Positions 45,221-57,227 of a DNA stretch of 64,000 nt are shown here, piece by piece (position 1 is the stretch's first letter; every line of letters begins with the position of its first letter). Under the pieces are notes generated by a model, which was not told the origin of the DNA, did no database searches, and worked only from the letters and a program-made list of their open reading frames with translations. The position numbers were made by a program, and so were the translations under genes. This DNA is from Tomocerus qinae. Taxonomy: Eukaryota > Arthropoda > Collembola > Entomobryomorpha > Tomoceridae. The stretch lies in contig CM034546.1 of the NCBI GenBank assembly GCA_020055645.1, positions 133,879,875 through 133,943,874 on the forward strand, given 5' to 3'.

Positions 45221-48200
45221 ATGAACTTGTCAGTATTGTTGACAGTTTTAGCTATTGTTTCTACGATTAGCTATTTGTCTAATGCAAATGAGGAGATTGA
45301 CGATAGTGTTGATATAATCGAAAATATGTTTAACAACCATAGTAAATATTCATCTTTTATTAGTTATGCTCATTCTCCAGTAGATTTGTTTGACTTGGCT
45401 ATTGTTGAGGAAAGTTTATTCGCCCTTGTCAAAGAATATGTCTCAAAATCAGTCAGGGAGCTGGAATCTTTTTTCAAAAGGTGAGTATTAAATTTAAATA
45501 AACTTGTCGGAACAATTTCTTCTAAAATTTTTACCATTGCTGTTAACTAGATATATTTTAGATTACGAGGAGAGTTCACTTTTAGCCTTCAATGGCTGGA
45601 ATCAGACACTCGTGAAGAAAAAGCATTTCCTTATTCATTCAAATCCTCTCTTGTCGCATAGAATGTTATGGCGCTACGTCATTGACCTTCCTCAAATAAT
45701 AAATGTCATACTTGCCAGTGGGGACTCTGGTAATAAAATGAACTTCCTTGTTTTACATGCTATAAACAATTGCCATTGGAATAATAAGTGTTAACTTTTG
45801 TAAACAGGAATATTGAAGAAATATAAATCCGCAATAGGTCAATACTTTCTCTTCCCTTCCGAGAAAGATCTCAATAACTCAATGAACAGCTTACTTAATT
45901 TACATGATATATACGACTTAAATCTGACCGAGGCAAATACAATAAATTATAATTAAAATTAATATACATTTTTTCCATATTGGGTAAATATTCATGCCAT
46001 ATTGTCAATTTTCCAGTTTTCCAATGGAATTATTTCAAATGTGGTGACAAATGCAAGTCTGTCTGCAATTCATTGCTTTGAAATATCCAAATATGCTCTC
46101 AATAACAATAAATATACGCTTGCTCATGAGTGGCTGGAAATTGCTGATCGCAAAAGATCAGAAGTTAGTAGTCACCCAATATTGGATTATCTTCCTGACG
46201 ATACAATAGTAGAATTATTGGAGGACATTTTCAGAAAAGTGAGTTAAAGTTATGCCATCTAATACAATATTGTAACTTACTAGTGTCTGATATACAATTT
46301 CATAGCCACTACGCATTTAAAAATCATGTGTAACTAATTACCCAGCATGATGCAGATTGGACGGATGGATTGGACAACAACATCTACCAATATGTTCATA
46401 AAATAGATTCGAAGTATCATTTACTTACTAAAAAGACATTTCTTACGACACAATTTAAGAGCAAAGGTGACGGAGGATTGACTGCGTCTCTAAATGATGA
46501 CTTTGCATTTTCAAGATTATGCCAAGGAGAAAATTTACAGGTTGGATTCTTGAATGATTTACTATCTATAATTTAATAATTAATTGAACAGTTAATAATT
46601 TACTTTTATTGGACGGATTTTTGTTTTAGTCCGAGAAGGAGAAATCCGAATTGTACTGTTGGTACGAATCCCAAATTAATCCGGCTTGGTATATAAATCC
46701 ACAAAAGATGGAACTTCATAGCAAAGATCCGTACATATTTCAAGTGTATGACTTCGTAGGGGATGATTTCATAACATATTTGAAGATAGAGGCCATTCCC
46801 ATTATGAAGAGATCGACGGTCATATACCCAAGTACCAATTCAGGTAAAAGTTACTCTGAATTAAGAACATCCATGTTGTCTTGGCTGTACGAAGAAGATC
46901 ATAAGCCCAGATTACCCTCGATGAGCCAAAGAATTGGCCACCTCACCGGGTTGGCCGCTTCATGGAATCTGGGAGCCTATAAATCTTCGAATGCTTTGCA
47001 AATTGCAATTTATGCTACAGGAGGATATTTCAATATTCATCTAGACTCAGTAAGGTTCATCTGTTTGTTGTTCAATTCATAATTCACGAAGCCACAAACA
47101 ATTTATTCATACTCCCTTTTAATCATGTACTGCAATGCTAGCAATGTGCTTACTCCTTTAAGTAACTTTTATGCCGTAATTGAAATATGTAATTTTGCTT
47201 AATTAACACATTAACTATGCCTGGCATTTCTTTTCAGTTGGAATCAACAGAAAGCTTCAGCATACTTCAAGAGGAAAATATTGGAGACCGTTTGGCCACT
47301 TTCATGCTTTATGTACTTTATGAAAACAAAATTTTACGAGATCTAGGAACTTTATATTTATATTATAGCCCATATAACGGAAACGTATTCCCTGATTGTG
47401 ACACTTGGTGGTTTTAGCTTAATGATGTGGAACTCGGTGGGAATACAGCTTTTACTACAGCTGGAGTGGCTGTCCCTCCTGTCAAAGGATCAGCAGTGTT
47501 TTGGTACATTTATAATAAACATGGTGGAGTGGACTACAAATCCTGGCATGGAGGTGAGCACTTACGGTTTAAAATTTTTCTGTGTGCCTAAATTCGTGAG
47601 TGACACTGGTAGTTGAATTTCTGGGAAGAAATTATTTTTATTTGTTATCGAAAAACTTTAAACTAACGAACGTTTGGGGGAATCTATTCACATCTACAGG
47701 AAGATAATAAAAATCAAATTTTAGCAAATGGCTTCCCTGGTGAGAAATAGTCTCTTGTACTTAATACTAAAGCATAATAATAATATTGTGTCCTTTTAGT
47801 CTTTCATCGTAACCATTCTAATAACAAAAACATTTTTATAATCAGGAATTAATGTTTTAAGAATTGTAAATAACAAAATGTGAGAGTGTACATAAATCAA
47901 GGTGACAATTTAATTATTATTACTAGTGTAACGATAATAAGTACTCTTCTATTATTTTCCCAAAGGAAAAAAATCATATTAATGTTCATTTGAATGTTAA
48001 TACGGATATATTAATACATTATTACATGGTTTTAGGTTGTCCTGTTCTACTTGGCGAAAAATGGGGTAAAACACTTAGTGGTTTCAATTATGTACACAAT
48101 TCTGTTGGTATTCGTTATAATAATCACATTTATATATCTGCATCGTGAAATGCTAAAATTCATGCCGATAAAAAATCGGAAACTAATTCTAGAACTTTGT

Positions 48201-48291
48201 TTCTATTTCAGTTGCAAACAAATGGATTCACAGTAACCAAAACATGTTTAAACGAAAATGTCCAGTAAATAATGACTTTAATGACCAGTAA
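45221..48291 (+). CDS. Prolyl 4-hydroxylase alpha-like, copy 7
   Basis: Ten-exon P4HA-family gene, 573 aa. Exons: 45221-45480, 45551-45729, 45808-45932, 46017-46238, 46346-46540, 46630-47049, 47238-47312, 47418-47553, 48036-48065, 48212-48291. ATG 45221 starts the signal peptide MNLSVLLTVLAIVSTISYL. Catalytic residues H464-x-D466 (HLD), H536, K546. Exon 5 is the shortest of the array (65 codons). The intron 3 donor is GC (GAG|GCAAAT) where the other copies have GT. The C-terminus is three residues longer than in other copies (NNDFNDQ). AATAAA lies near 48464. Confidence 0.86.
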
Positions 48292-49442
48292 AATTATTTT
48301 TGTTTTAATGAAGAAAATAGTTGGTAAATATGATTCCAATTTGTCCAAGATCGTACGCTAAAAATTAAATTTTCTTAGATCCACAGTAGAAGGAGAAACC
48401 GTTATATTATAGTACCTGGGAATCAGAAATCATATTGGTAAATACTAACAGACTTTTTGACAAAATAAAGACTTTAATATCTTCGCACCTAATTGATATC
48501 GCTGCTGAATAATATATTATTGCCTCAAGCACTTATTTTTAACAAAAAGAAACGGCGTACAGCAAATAATATTTAATTTGTAGTGACAATTACAGTGTTC
48601 TGATACGAAAATTTGCATAGCTTAACTTGGTGTAGTAGGAGGGGATTTTTTACCTAAAATGTCCAACTATGATTCTTAAGACTACGTAACTACTCCAAGC
48701 TCAGCTATTGGGAGACAAAGATTTGTATTTATTTGTTACGGTGAAGTAACTTTTATTGAGTATAGAGAGAGAAACTTTTACAGTTCAAAGAGATGAATAA
48801 AACTCCGAGACATTATTGAACATGGTATTTATAGATATTCTGCCCACGTACAGAGTACAGATATACAGCAAATGTGATGGAACCTTTTTTGTACAATAGG
48901 TATACATATGCTTAGAATATTGTGCACATTCTGCACATATAAGGAGCATTTTCTATGCTGCTGTTAGAGCTGCATCATTTAAACTTAATTAAGCTCTCAG
49001 TTTTAATAGCGACTACTTTAAGGGCCAAAGTTCAAGTATTTGGACCCCTGACATCTAATGTTCAACTAAGTATAGTAACCAATTCCGTGAACATTTACTA
49101 CAAAATTTTTTCATGCATTTAGATTATTCGGTTGTAGTAAGGCAGTGGTTGCACATTTTAAAAATCGCGCCATGAAATACACAGAGAATTCCAGGACCCG
49201 CTTTCGAGGGATCTAAACAAATTGAAACAATAACATGATAGGTATTTCTGCAACTACCGCCTTACTTCAACCGATTATTCTATAACAGACATAATACGGG
49301 TTGACGGTCTCCGGTACTCGTATAATTGTATTTTGCGGACATAAATACTAAGCCCTTAGCTGGCTGGCGCTTCGCACCAACCAATCAGAGTTTGGTTTCC
49401 ATGCCACAAAATAGTCAATTATACATGAAAGTGCTCTAGGCT
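48292..49442. other. Intergenic, end of the P4HA array
   Basis: Copy 7 3' UTR, then AT-rich DNA with one MITE at about 49130-49272. No gene recognised. Confidence 0.55.
49130..49272. mobile_element. MITE, AAGGCAGTGGTTGCA family
   Basis: The left end CGGTTGTAGTAAGGCAGTGG is mirrored by the right end CCGCCTTACTTCAACCG. A second member (about 51528-51655) has AAGGCAGAGGTTACG and CAACCTCTGCCTT ends and shares an interior ATTTAATGGCGCGATTTTTA-like segment in reverse. No coding sequence. Confidence 0.65.
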
Positions 49443-50997
49443 CTATACAAGAATTGCCAAGAGAAATGTGATTGTGTTATCAACAACATTTTGCATAAAT
49501 GTTACATACGTCTGTCGCTGAATCGGAAACCAGCCAGAACAATTCAATGCAAAATATTTGTGAATCATCAATCTTTTTCGAGAGTATTTTCCTCTTAGGA
49601 TTTTCCTCCATTTAGGTTGAAATTCCTTGGAACTCTCGGCGACTTCTCCTAGATATCCCAACGTGGTCTTCGCGGTGAAGCTGTTTAAGGTCCATGCAAG
49701 CGGCCATATAAGATAGCCCGGCATAGGAATGACATTCCCCATCTTGATGGTACCGAAGGTGGCCATAATCAGGTTGATCTGTAGAACAGTAATGACTACT
49801 CCAGATATCATTGACATCATTTCATTGAATCGGTGATTAAGCAGAATCATCGCTTCGTAGAATCGCATTGCTTCCATGACGTCCTCCTTATTTGAGCCAT
49901 CTTCATTTGGACAAATCCCTTGTGTGTAATATATTTGTCCTATGAGGTAAAGTGCAAGCAACATCGCCAATGAGCAGAGAGAAACAGCCAAATGACTGAC
50001 CATCATCATCATAAATATTGCAACAACAATTTGGAAGATGAGAGTTGTGTGAATATCTTCTGGGATGTTCTCTTGGATGAATCGTTGAAAGGGATCGAAT
50101 TCCACACCAATTATCGCTTGAATGGTGATGAAGGTTATCAGAATGAGTAGCAAAATGGCATTGAAAACCATCATGACGAATATAAATTTGAGAAATCTGT
50201 CTATTTCTGTGCTGTTGATCTTCTTTCCGATTTGAGATTATACCACAAATAATCCAATCAAATCAGCAAATGTTACATCAGTGAACAAAAAAGCACTCCT
50301 TTTTTACAAAAAAGTAAAAAAGTACTCCTTTTTTAAAAAGCAGTCCTTTTTTACCTTATTTACATGTAAATTGGAAGTAAATGGGGCACGCTGATACATC
50401 AAAAAATGTAAAAAGGCAAAAAAAGGAATGCATTTTTAAAAACTTACTCTTCTATCTTTTTTAAAAGGCAAAAAAGATAAAAGGTAAAAAAGGGCATTTT
50501 TGTTCCCTGTGTTATATGAACATAAAAGACTGCCAATACTTAAGACTTATCAGCAATATCATGCTACTGAACTTACCTTCAATTGTTTTTGCAAGAAAAA
50601 TGACATTTTGACAGAAGCCCAAAATTTTCTTGCCGATGATCAAATAAATACAGTCGAAAAGAACTGTTAAACATGCAAAATAATAATATCCAAAGTAAAT
50701 AAGGATTTTGTAAAATTGAAAGTTAGGATCAGGTGAATTATATTCTTTCAAAAGTCGAAAAGTGCCGTAGATACATACAACAATCCAACTCAACAGATTA
50801 AATGACCAGAAAATCTTATGAAATCTATTGTTAGCAAAACACAAAACTAATTTCTTGTCGTCGAATGAAAAAGGAAGCAAGTAAAACGTGTCGGACAACT
50901 GAAAACCTAATTTAAAAATATAAAAATAATAAAAATAAAACTTTTGCGAAAAAAAGGTATTTATTGATTGGTAGCAAGAATAGCAACGAATGGTCAT
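49443..50997 (-). pseudogene. Gustatory-receptor-like 7TM gene, disrupted
   Basis: Exon 1 50997-50577; exon 2 50538-49443, interrupted by a MITE. Omitting the 231-bp MITE and one 8-bp duplication leaves 1278 nt, a multiple of three, homologous along its length to 54858-56491. Conserved blocks include FDPFQRFIQENIPEDI, CPNEDGSNKEDVMEAM and the C-terminal QRQTYVTFMQN. The last resembles the TYhhhhhQF signature of insect gustatory receptors. Exon 2 also has an in-frame TAA (50240-50238) where the paralogue reads Glu. The inferred intron is only 38 nt, so that junction is tentative. Two independent lesions mean it is not functional as read. Confidence 0.72.
50279..50509. mobile_element. hAT-like MITE in a coding exon, 231 bp
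   Basis: Same length and family as 1210-1440, with ends CAGTGAACAAAAAA and TTTTTGTTCCCTG. Flanks TGTTACAT (50271-50278) and TGTTATAT (50510-50517) are an 8-bp duplication with one mismatch. It interrupts exon 2 of the receptor-like gene; the paralogue at 54858-56491 is the empty site. Confidence 0.85.
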
Positions 50998-51184
50998 TGC
51001 ACAAACTTTTACAGCAGAATGAACTGTGGGCCAAAAAAATAGACATTTGACTTTTGTTAGATAGGAGGTATCAAAATAATCCAATTTAAACATTCGACTT
51101 TGGTTAGGCATACAATTTAATTAATACTTTACAATTTATTCTAAAACCGCAATCAAGTTGACATTTACTGTCAACTTAGGTAAT

Positions 51185-52295
51185 CGGATATATTTAATGG
51201 GTCCCTGAAAAAATTTAAAAGCCCCTGAAAAATAATTGAAACGTCAATTGCTGATTTTGTCCTATCGTTTTATTAATGGGTCCATATGGAATTATTTAAA
51301 AAGTCCCTGCAAATGTTGAAATGGTACATGGACAAATAGTTGTCTTACTTATTTAAAATAATGAAAGCCATTAGCTCTGAAATGTCATTACTAAAAATGT
51401 TTTTAAGAAGTTTTTTTAATTCCTTCTTTCGCTTCAAATAATTTTTTTAAAGGTGGAAGTGAACACATGTTGGAAAAATAAAAGCACATCCCCTTCATCG
51501 AAAATCAAATTTTGGGTTGAAGTAAGGCAGAGGTTACGCAAATACCTCTTAATGTTATTGTTTTAATTAGGTTAGGTCCCTCAAAATCTGGGTCCGGTAT
51601 GCCCTGTGTATTTAATGGCGCGATTTTTAAAATATGCAACCTCTGCCTTAATTGGATACCAAATTTGGCTTACACGGACATTTTACTCTGTTTGCACTAA
51701 CAGTAGCACACTTCCACACTGCTGCTTTTATCAGATCTTTGAGTCCATAAAGTAAGAAGGTCTCTATTAGATTCTTCTTAGGTCTCGTATTTTTTCAAAA
51801 AAGTCCAATCTAATCTTTTTTCAGCTGAATTTTGAAATATCAATGGTTATGTTTCCTCTGTATCGGAGCTATATTATGTCAGTTGAGAAGTAATAGAACA
51901 GAAGACGCGTCAATATCTTAATTGTGCAGTGAGTTGGAGACAATTGTGAGATTCTAGACATTGTGAACTGGGTCGTTTATTTCAGCTTATCTGATTGTGC
52001 ACCTCTAATCGTCTAACAGTCTAAGGCAAGGGTAATTAGAAATTATTACAAACTATGTTGTACCTCCAAGTTCTCAATCTTAACATAATATTCATTTCCT
52101 TGTTGTCTTATACTAGAAATGACGTTGACAACGCCACACTAATTGGTCCATGTACCATTTAAGCATTTGTAGGGACTTTTTAAATAATTCCATAGGGACC
52201 CATTAATAAAACGAAGGGACATAGTCAGCAATTGACCGTTTCAATTATTTTTCAGGGACTTTTAAATTTTTTTAGGGACACATTAAATAGCACCC
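51185..52295. mobile_element. Mutator-like long-TIR element, 1111 bp
   Basis: Inverted ends of roughly 150 bp (51185-51340 and 52145-52295) share TTTAATGGGTCCCTGAAAAA-type blocks. They are flanked by a perfect 10-bp duplication, CTTAGGTAAT (51175-51184 and 52296-52305). Long TIRs plus 9-11 bp duplications are the hallmark of Mutator-like elements. No transposase seen. A smaller MITE is nested at about 51528-51655. Confidence 0.8.
51528..51655. mobile_element. Nested MITE, AAGGCAGAGGTT family
   Basis: AAGGCAGAGGTTACGCAAAT on the left mirrors ATATGCAACCTCTGCCTT on the right. It lies inside the Mutator-like element and is related to 49130-49272. Confidence 0.6.
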
Positions 52296-52305
52296 CTTAG
52301 GTAAT

Positions 52306-53025
52306 ATGCTATCGGTAAACTGTCGTCGTATATCTTAAAATATAATATTTCTTGGAACCAGAAGTCATAATTATTTTGATTGCGCGATATATAGTTATGA
52401 TTCTAAGAAAGCTATTTAGTAGAAAACGGAACCACAATGGTACCATGAATAATTTATGTAATGCTTATTCAATTTATGTTGTTTAACCGGTTTACAATTA
52501 CGATTATATCTTTCCTGGAAGCAGAACAAAAATAGAAGGACGCCATTGACTACTACAAGATTCTATTTTTACTTTTGGTGGGTGGTCAGGGTGGTGGATC
52601 GATATTACTTGCAAAATATTATAGTTGAAATAGGCAATGGAAAATGGAAACTGATATTACAATATATACTTTTCGTTTTAACTTTATATAATTTAATTCC
52701 TTTTAATTTTTTATTATACGCTCAACTTCCCATCGTTTTCGACCGTATTGGACAGTAATTTCTATGAATAAGTACATTTATTTTATTTAAAGTTGGAATA
52801 ATTGAATAAATGTATATTATAAATATAGTCAAGTCGAAATCGCAGAACCTAGATTGGCATAGGGTAGTAATTGAGAACTGAGGGAATCTCATAATATGGT
52901 GCTTGGTACCAATATATTAAGACAATAGTGTATACTTACAAAAACTCTGATTGTTTATACCACGAATGGGGATGTTGCTATACGTATCGAACAAAAATAG
53001 TAGCAAAGTAGCAATTAAACTAAGG
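52306..53025. other. Intergenic; weak similarity to kinase 3' flank
   Basis: About 52440-52900 resembles 57890-58300 downstream of the EcKinase-like gene (GGAAGCAGAA, GCCATTGACTACT against GCCATTTACTACT, TAATATAATTTAATT, GGTAGTAATTGAGAAC). The kinase itself is not here. Confidence 0.4.
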
Positions 53026-53264
53026 CAGGGAACAAAAAAATGACCCTTTTTGCCTTTTATCTTTTTTGCCTATAAAAAGGTAGGAGTAAGTTTTTTAAAA
53101 AGGAGTCCCTTATTGCCTATTTACCTTTTTTGATAAAGCACCGTGCCCCATTTACTTTCACTTTACACGTAAATGAGGCAAATAAGGTAAATACGACTAC
53201 TTTGTTTTAAAGTAGTATACTGTTTTAACTTTTTGTAAAAAAGGAGTACCTCTTTTGTTCCCTG
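53026..53264. mobile_element. hAT-like MITE, third CAGGGAAC copy, 239 bp
   Basis: Ends CAGGGAACAAAAAAA and TTTTGTTCCCTG; flanks AACTAAGG (53018-53025) and AACTTAAG (53265-53272) are a decayed 8-bp duplication. The interior shares GTGCCCCATTTACT with the other two copies. Confidence 0.8.
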
Positions 53265-54857
53265 AACTTAAGTCAATGTAGATAGAAAGAACCCGTCGTC
53301 TCTTTATGGAACTCAGCCTGGCTAAATTGCACAAAATATTTATCTGATCCATAGAAATAAATGTTAATAATTATAATAGACGGACCGGGTCCAACGATAT
53401 CAAGTATCAACTTAAACGTGACTAAAATTAAAGTTGATTATGTATGCTGGATCATGAAAAACCCATTTTATTTGAAAAGTATCAATATCTCCAGTTCCAG
53501 GTAGTCTGCACTTAAATTTCAGTTTTACAACTGGATCCTGCGCGAAATATACCCCTCTATTCCCTCTACTTCCTATCTATTATGGAAGGAAGTAAAAATT
53601 TGTCAGAAAGCCAAAAAAACAATTTTAACTAGCATACTAAAATAATAAAAACAAAATGAATAAAGATTGAGAATAAAAGTTCGTCGAACCGCTTTTACAC
53701 TTGACCCATGACTCATGCTTCTTTTTAGCCACAAATAAATTGACACATTTAGCATTTACAATTCAATGTAGACATAAATTTCAATTTATTCGAACAATAT
53801 ATCAATTTAATACATAAAATAATATTAACATATGTATGCATGTATACCCTTTATATGTATCGAATGCTAATATTGCCTGAGTGAGAGTAGACTGCTATTT
53901 AGAGTTCTACGAAGCAAAGTTCTTGATTTGACCCTGCCCTTTTAGTTTTAAATTCTACTGCTTACTACAGGGAAACATTCTTAGAAAAAACTAGGCCCCC
54001 AGCACTGTTAAGCCCCTCGTACTTTTTGGCCTTCAGTACTGTCATTGAATTTTACTAAAACCATAAAAAAATCTGTTAGGATCCACCCTGAAAATACAAC
54101 AAAGCATGATAATGCATCTTATCAGTGCTGTGGTGAATGGTGATTGCTTTTTAACCTGTGCCTGTGTTGCGACTGAAATAAAAAGTGCCCTGTTGGGATA
54201 TAATTTTCAGAACAGACGCGTTAGCACAATGACCTTATGTTTCAAAATAAAGTACTTGACATAATCAGATCGAGAGGGAGAACCAAAAAAATAACTTCCA
54301 AACCATTTTAAGATTTTTAGCCTCTTCGGAAAAAAGTAGATTGCTTTCTCAGATTTAGTGAGTGCAGAACTAGCAGTTCACATAACATACTAACAACATG
54401 GTAACTATTTTGGCTAACTTATGTGCATGTAGGTTAGGTAGGTAGGTATAAATAGATATATATAGGTATATATAGGTACTAGGTAGGTAAGTAAATTTAA
54501 TTTATTGCTACATCTAAGATCGTCTTCATCGATTAATAATTATTCTCTATAGGACCTATAAACTAGCAAACACGTGTCCAGATGGGGGGGCAGGGGGGCC
54601 CGGCCGCCTTAAATTTCCAGAAAAATACGATTTATAACATTTATAACAGAGTTATAAAAATATACCATCAACCATTCTTACTGCCTCAACGATGTTTCAA
54701 GTTTCTACTCTTGGATCGTGAGCCAACCGAACTGCCGGTGCTGGTAATATTGAATACTAAAAGTCCTTAAATATACAAACTTTTCAGTTACTTTTTTTGG
54801 TAAACATTTTCACATCCAAAACAATGAGAATTTTTAGTGACAACGCGAATTAATTCG
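53265..54857. other. Intergenic, nothing recognised
   Basis: AT-rich DNA without a gene. A TAGGTAGGTA-type simple repeat lies at about 54430-54495 and a short ACACGTGTCCAGATGGGGGG piece of the CACGTGTCCAG dispersed repeat near 54570. Confidence 0.5.
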
Positions 54858-56491
54858 CTATACATCCATTGATAAAAGCATTGTGATAGTGCTATCAACA
54901 ACATTTTGCATAAATGTTACATACGTCTGACGCTGGATAGGAAAACAGCCAGAACAACTTAATGCGAAGTATTTGTGAATCTTCAATCTTTTCAGATAGT
55001 ATTTTTCTCGTAGGACTTTCCTCCACTTGGGTTGAAATTGTTTGGAGCTCTCAGCCACTTCTCCTAGATATCCCAACGTGGTCTTCGCGGTGCTGCAGTT
55101 TAAAGCCAATAATATTGGACATAAAAGATAACCTGGCATAGGAATGACATTCCCCATCTTGATGGTACCGAAGGTGGCCATAATCAGATTGATCTGTAGA
55201 AAAATAATGACTAATCCAGATATCATTGACATCATTTCATTGAATCGGTGATTAAGCAGAATCATCGCTTCGTAGATTCGCATTGCTTCCATGACGTCCT
55301 CCTTATTTGAGCCATCTTCATTTGGACAAATCCCGTGTGTGTAATATATTTGTCCTATGAGGTAAAGTGCAAGCAACACGGCCATTGTACAAAGAGAAAC
55401 AGCCAAATGACTGACGATCATCATCACAAATATTGCAAAAACAATTTTGAAGCTGAGAGTTGTGTGAATATCCTCTGGGATGTTCTCTTGAATGAATCTT
55501 TGAAAAGGGTCGAATTCCACTCCAATTATCGCTTGAATTGCGATGCCGGTTACCGTCATTAATATAGCCATGCTATTAAAAATCATCATGATGAATAAAA
55601 ATCTGAGGAGCCTATCTACATTTCTGCTGTTAATCTTCTTTCCGATTTGAGATTCTAAGACAAATAATCCAATCAAATTAATCAACGTTGCATGAATATA
55701 AAAAGCATGTACTTGTACTCTCATATAGTTAGAACAAATGAAGATATTGTATAAATTAGTGGCAGAAGGTGAATACCTCGGATTTGTGGCTCAGGAAAAT
55801 TTAAATTTCTACATAGTATTGAATTATAGCTTTGGCGGGAAATCATCATAATTCATAACGTGTTACATTTTTTTAATATTTCGGAGCTACAAGTTCGAGA
55901 TATTCACCTTCCGTCACTTTTTGGAAATTTTGAAGAATTTTGGTAAATAAATACGTGGGCTATACTCTAATCCTAAGTAATACACACAAAGTGTATGCTC
56001 AATTTGCCCCGTTAATAAACCTTAATTGAAAAACAATTAAAAGGGGTATAATAGATCATAGACCGATCTTAATTCGTATACTTGCCTTCAATTTTCTTTC
56101 CAAGGACAATGACATGTTGAAAGAAGGCGAACATTTTCTTGCCGATGATGAAAAAAATACAATCAAAAAGGACTGTTAGACATCCAAAATAATAATATCC
56201 TATGAAAATTAGAATTTTGTAAAATTGAAAGTTGGGATCAGGGGAATTGTATTCTTTCAAAAGCCTGAAAGTGCCCTAGATACATACAACAATCCAACTG
56301 AACAGATTAAATAACCAGAAAGCCCAATGCAATCGATTGCGAGTGAAACTTAAAACTAATTTCTTGTCGTCAAATGAAAATGGAAGCAAATAAAATGTGT
56401 CACAGAACTGAAAACCTATTTTTAATCCATGGAAATAATAAAAATAAAACTTTTGGGAAAAAAAGCTTTTTAGGACGTAATGGATGTTCAT
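54858..56491 (-). pseudogene. Gustatory-receptor-like gene with one in-frame stop
   Basis: Exon 1 56491-56086, exon 2 55717-54858, together 422 codons with matching phases. The product would be a 7TM protein nearly identical in layout to 49443-50997 (QRQTYVTFMQN near the C-terminus, DSNKEDVMEAM-type loop). One codon in exon 1 is TAG (56278-56276) where the paralogue has Tyr (VVCIYGTF). Everything else reads through, so it is either a young pseudogene, a read-through allele or a sequencing error. The intron 1 donor appears to be GC (GAAG|GCAAGT) where the paralogue has GTAAGT. The intron contains a half copy of the ACACAAAGTGTAT foldback. Confidence 0.7.
55745..56010. repeat. ACACAAAGTGTAT foldback, third copy
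   Basis: Shares GAATTATAGCTTTGGCGGG, GGTGAATACCTCGGATTTGTGG and CTAATCCTAAGTAATACACA with the copies at 6050-6360 and 43185-43500. It lies within intron 1 of the receptor-like pseudogene and lacks the left outer terminus. Confidence 0.6.
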
Positions 56492-57227
56492 CGTATCAAC
56501 TTGAACAGGGGAATCAGGGTCTCTTGAGCGAAGAAATGATATTCGACTTTTCTTAGGTAGGTAGGTGATTAATCAATGAAATTCCATTTACCCTTACAAC
56601 ATTTTAATACGTAGGAACCAAGTATTAACAATATTCGTATATAAAATACCTCTTGTATATACCTGGACAAGAATTTACAATATACAAAATACAGACTAAA
56701 ATAATATCTTTGTGTTATTCTATAACTTATGTGCACGTTTTTTATTTGATTTTGCTTCTGTAGTTTAATATCAGGGCATACAATCATATAATATAGCATT
56801 TCTTATATTATAAGTAAAAACACTAAATAGGATGGACGAGACTTGGCACTGCGACTATACATTTAATCGATGAGACAGCGCAGCGTTTTAATAGCTATTT
56901 CTTACAACATATAGAAATTAAAATGAAAATCAAGTCTACTGTCTTTTCATGGTATTTGTCTTATGATGGCATTCGTTTCTGTAAAGTTAGATATTGTATC
57001 TCTATATAATAAAATTATTTATTCCTATGTCGCAGGTATCTATGTATCTATCTATGCCATGGACAATGCGGCATTTTGTTGCAATGCACATGCGCGTATA
57101 CAATGCATGTTTCATAAAACAAGGACGTCCAATATGGGTTAATATTAGCTTATTTCGAAATTAAACAATGATAATATGTATAATCATTTTGAAATTCAGC
57201 AATGGTACTGGGTGCCTATATTATTAT
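56492..57227. other. Intergenic, nothing recognised
   Basis: AT-rich DNA. Codons 5' of the receptor pseudogene start continue open but lack an ATG; no other gene signal. Confidence 0.5.
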
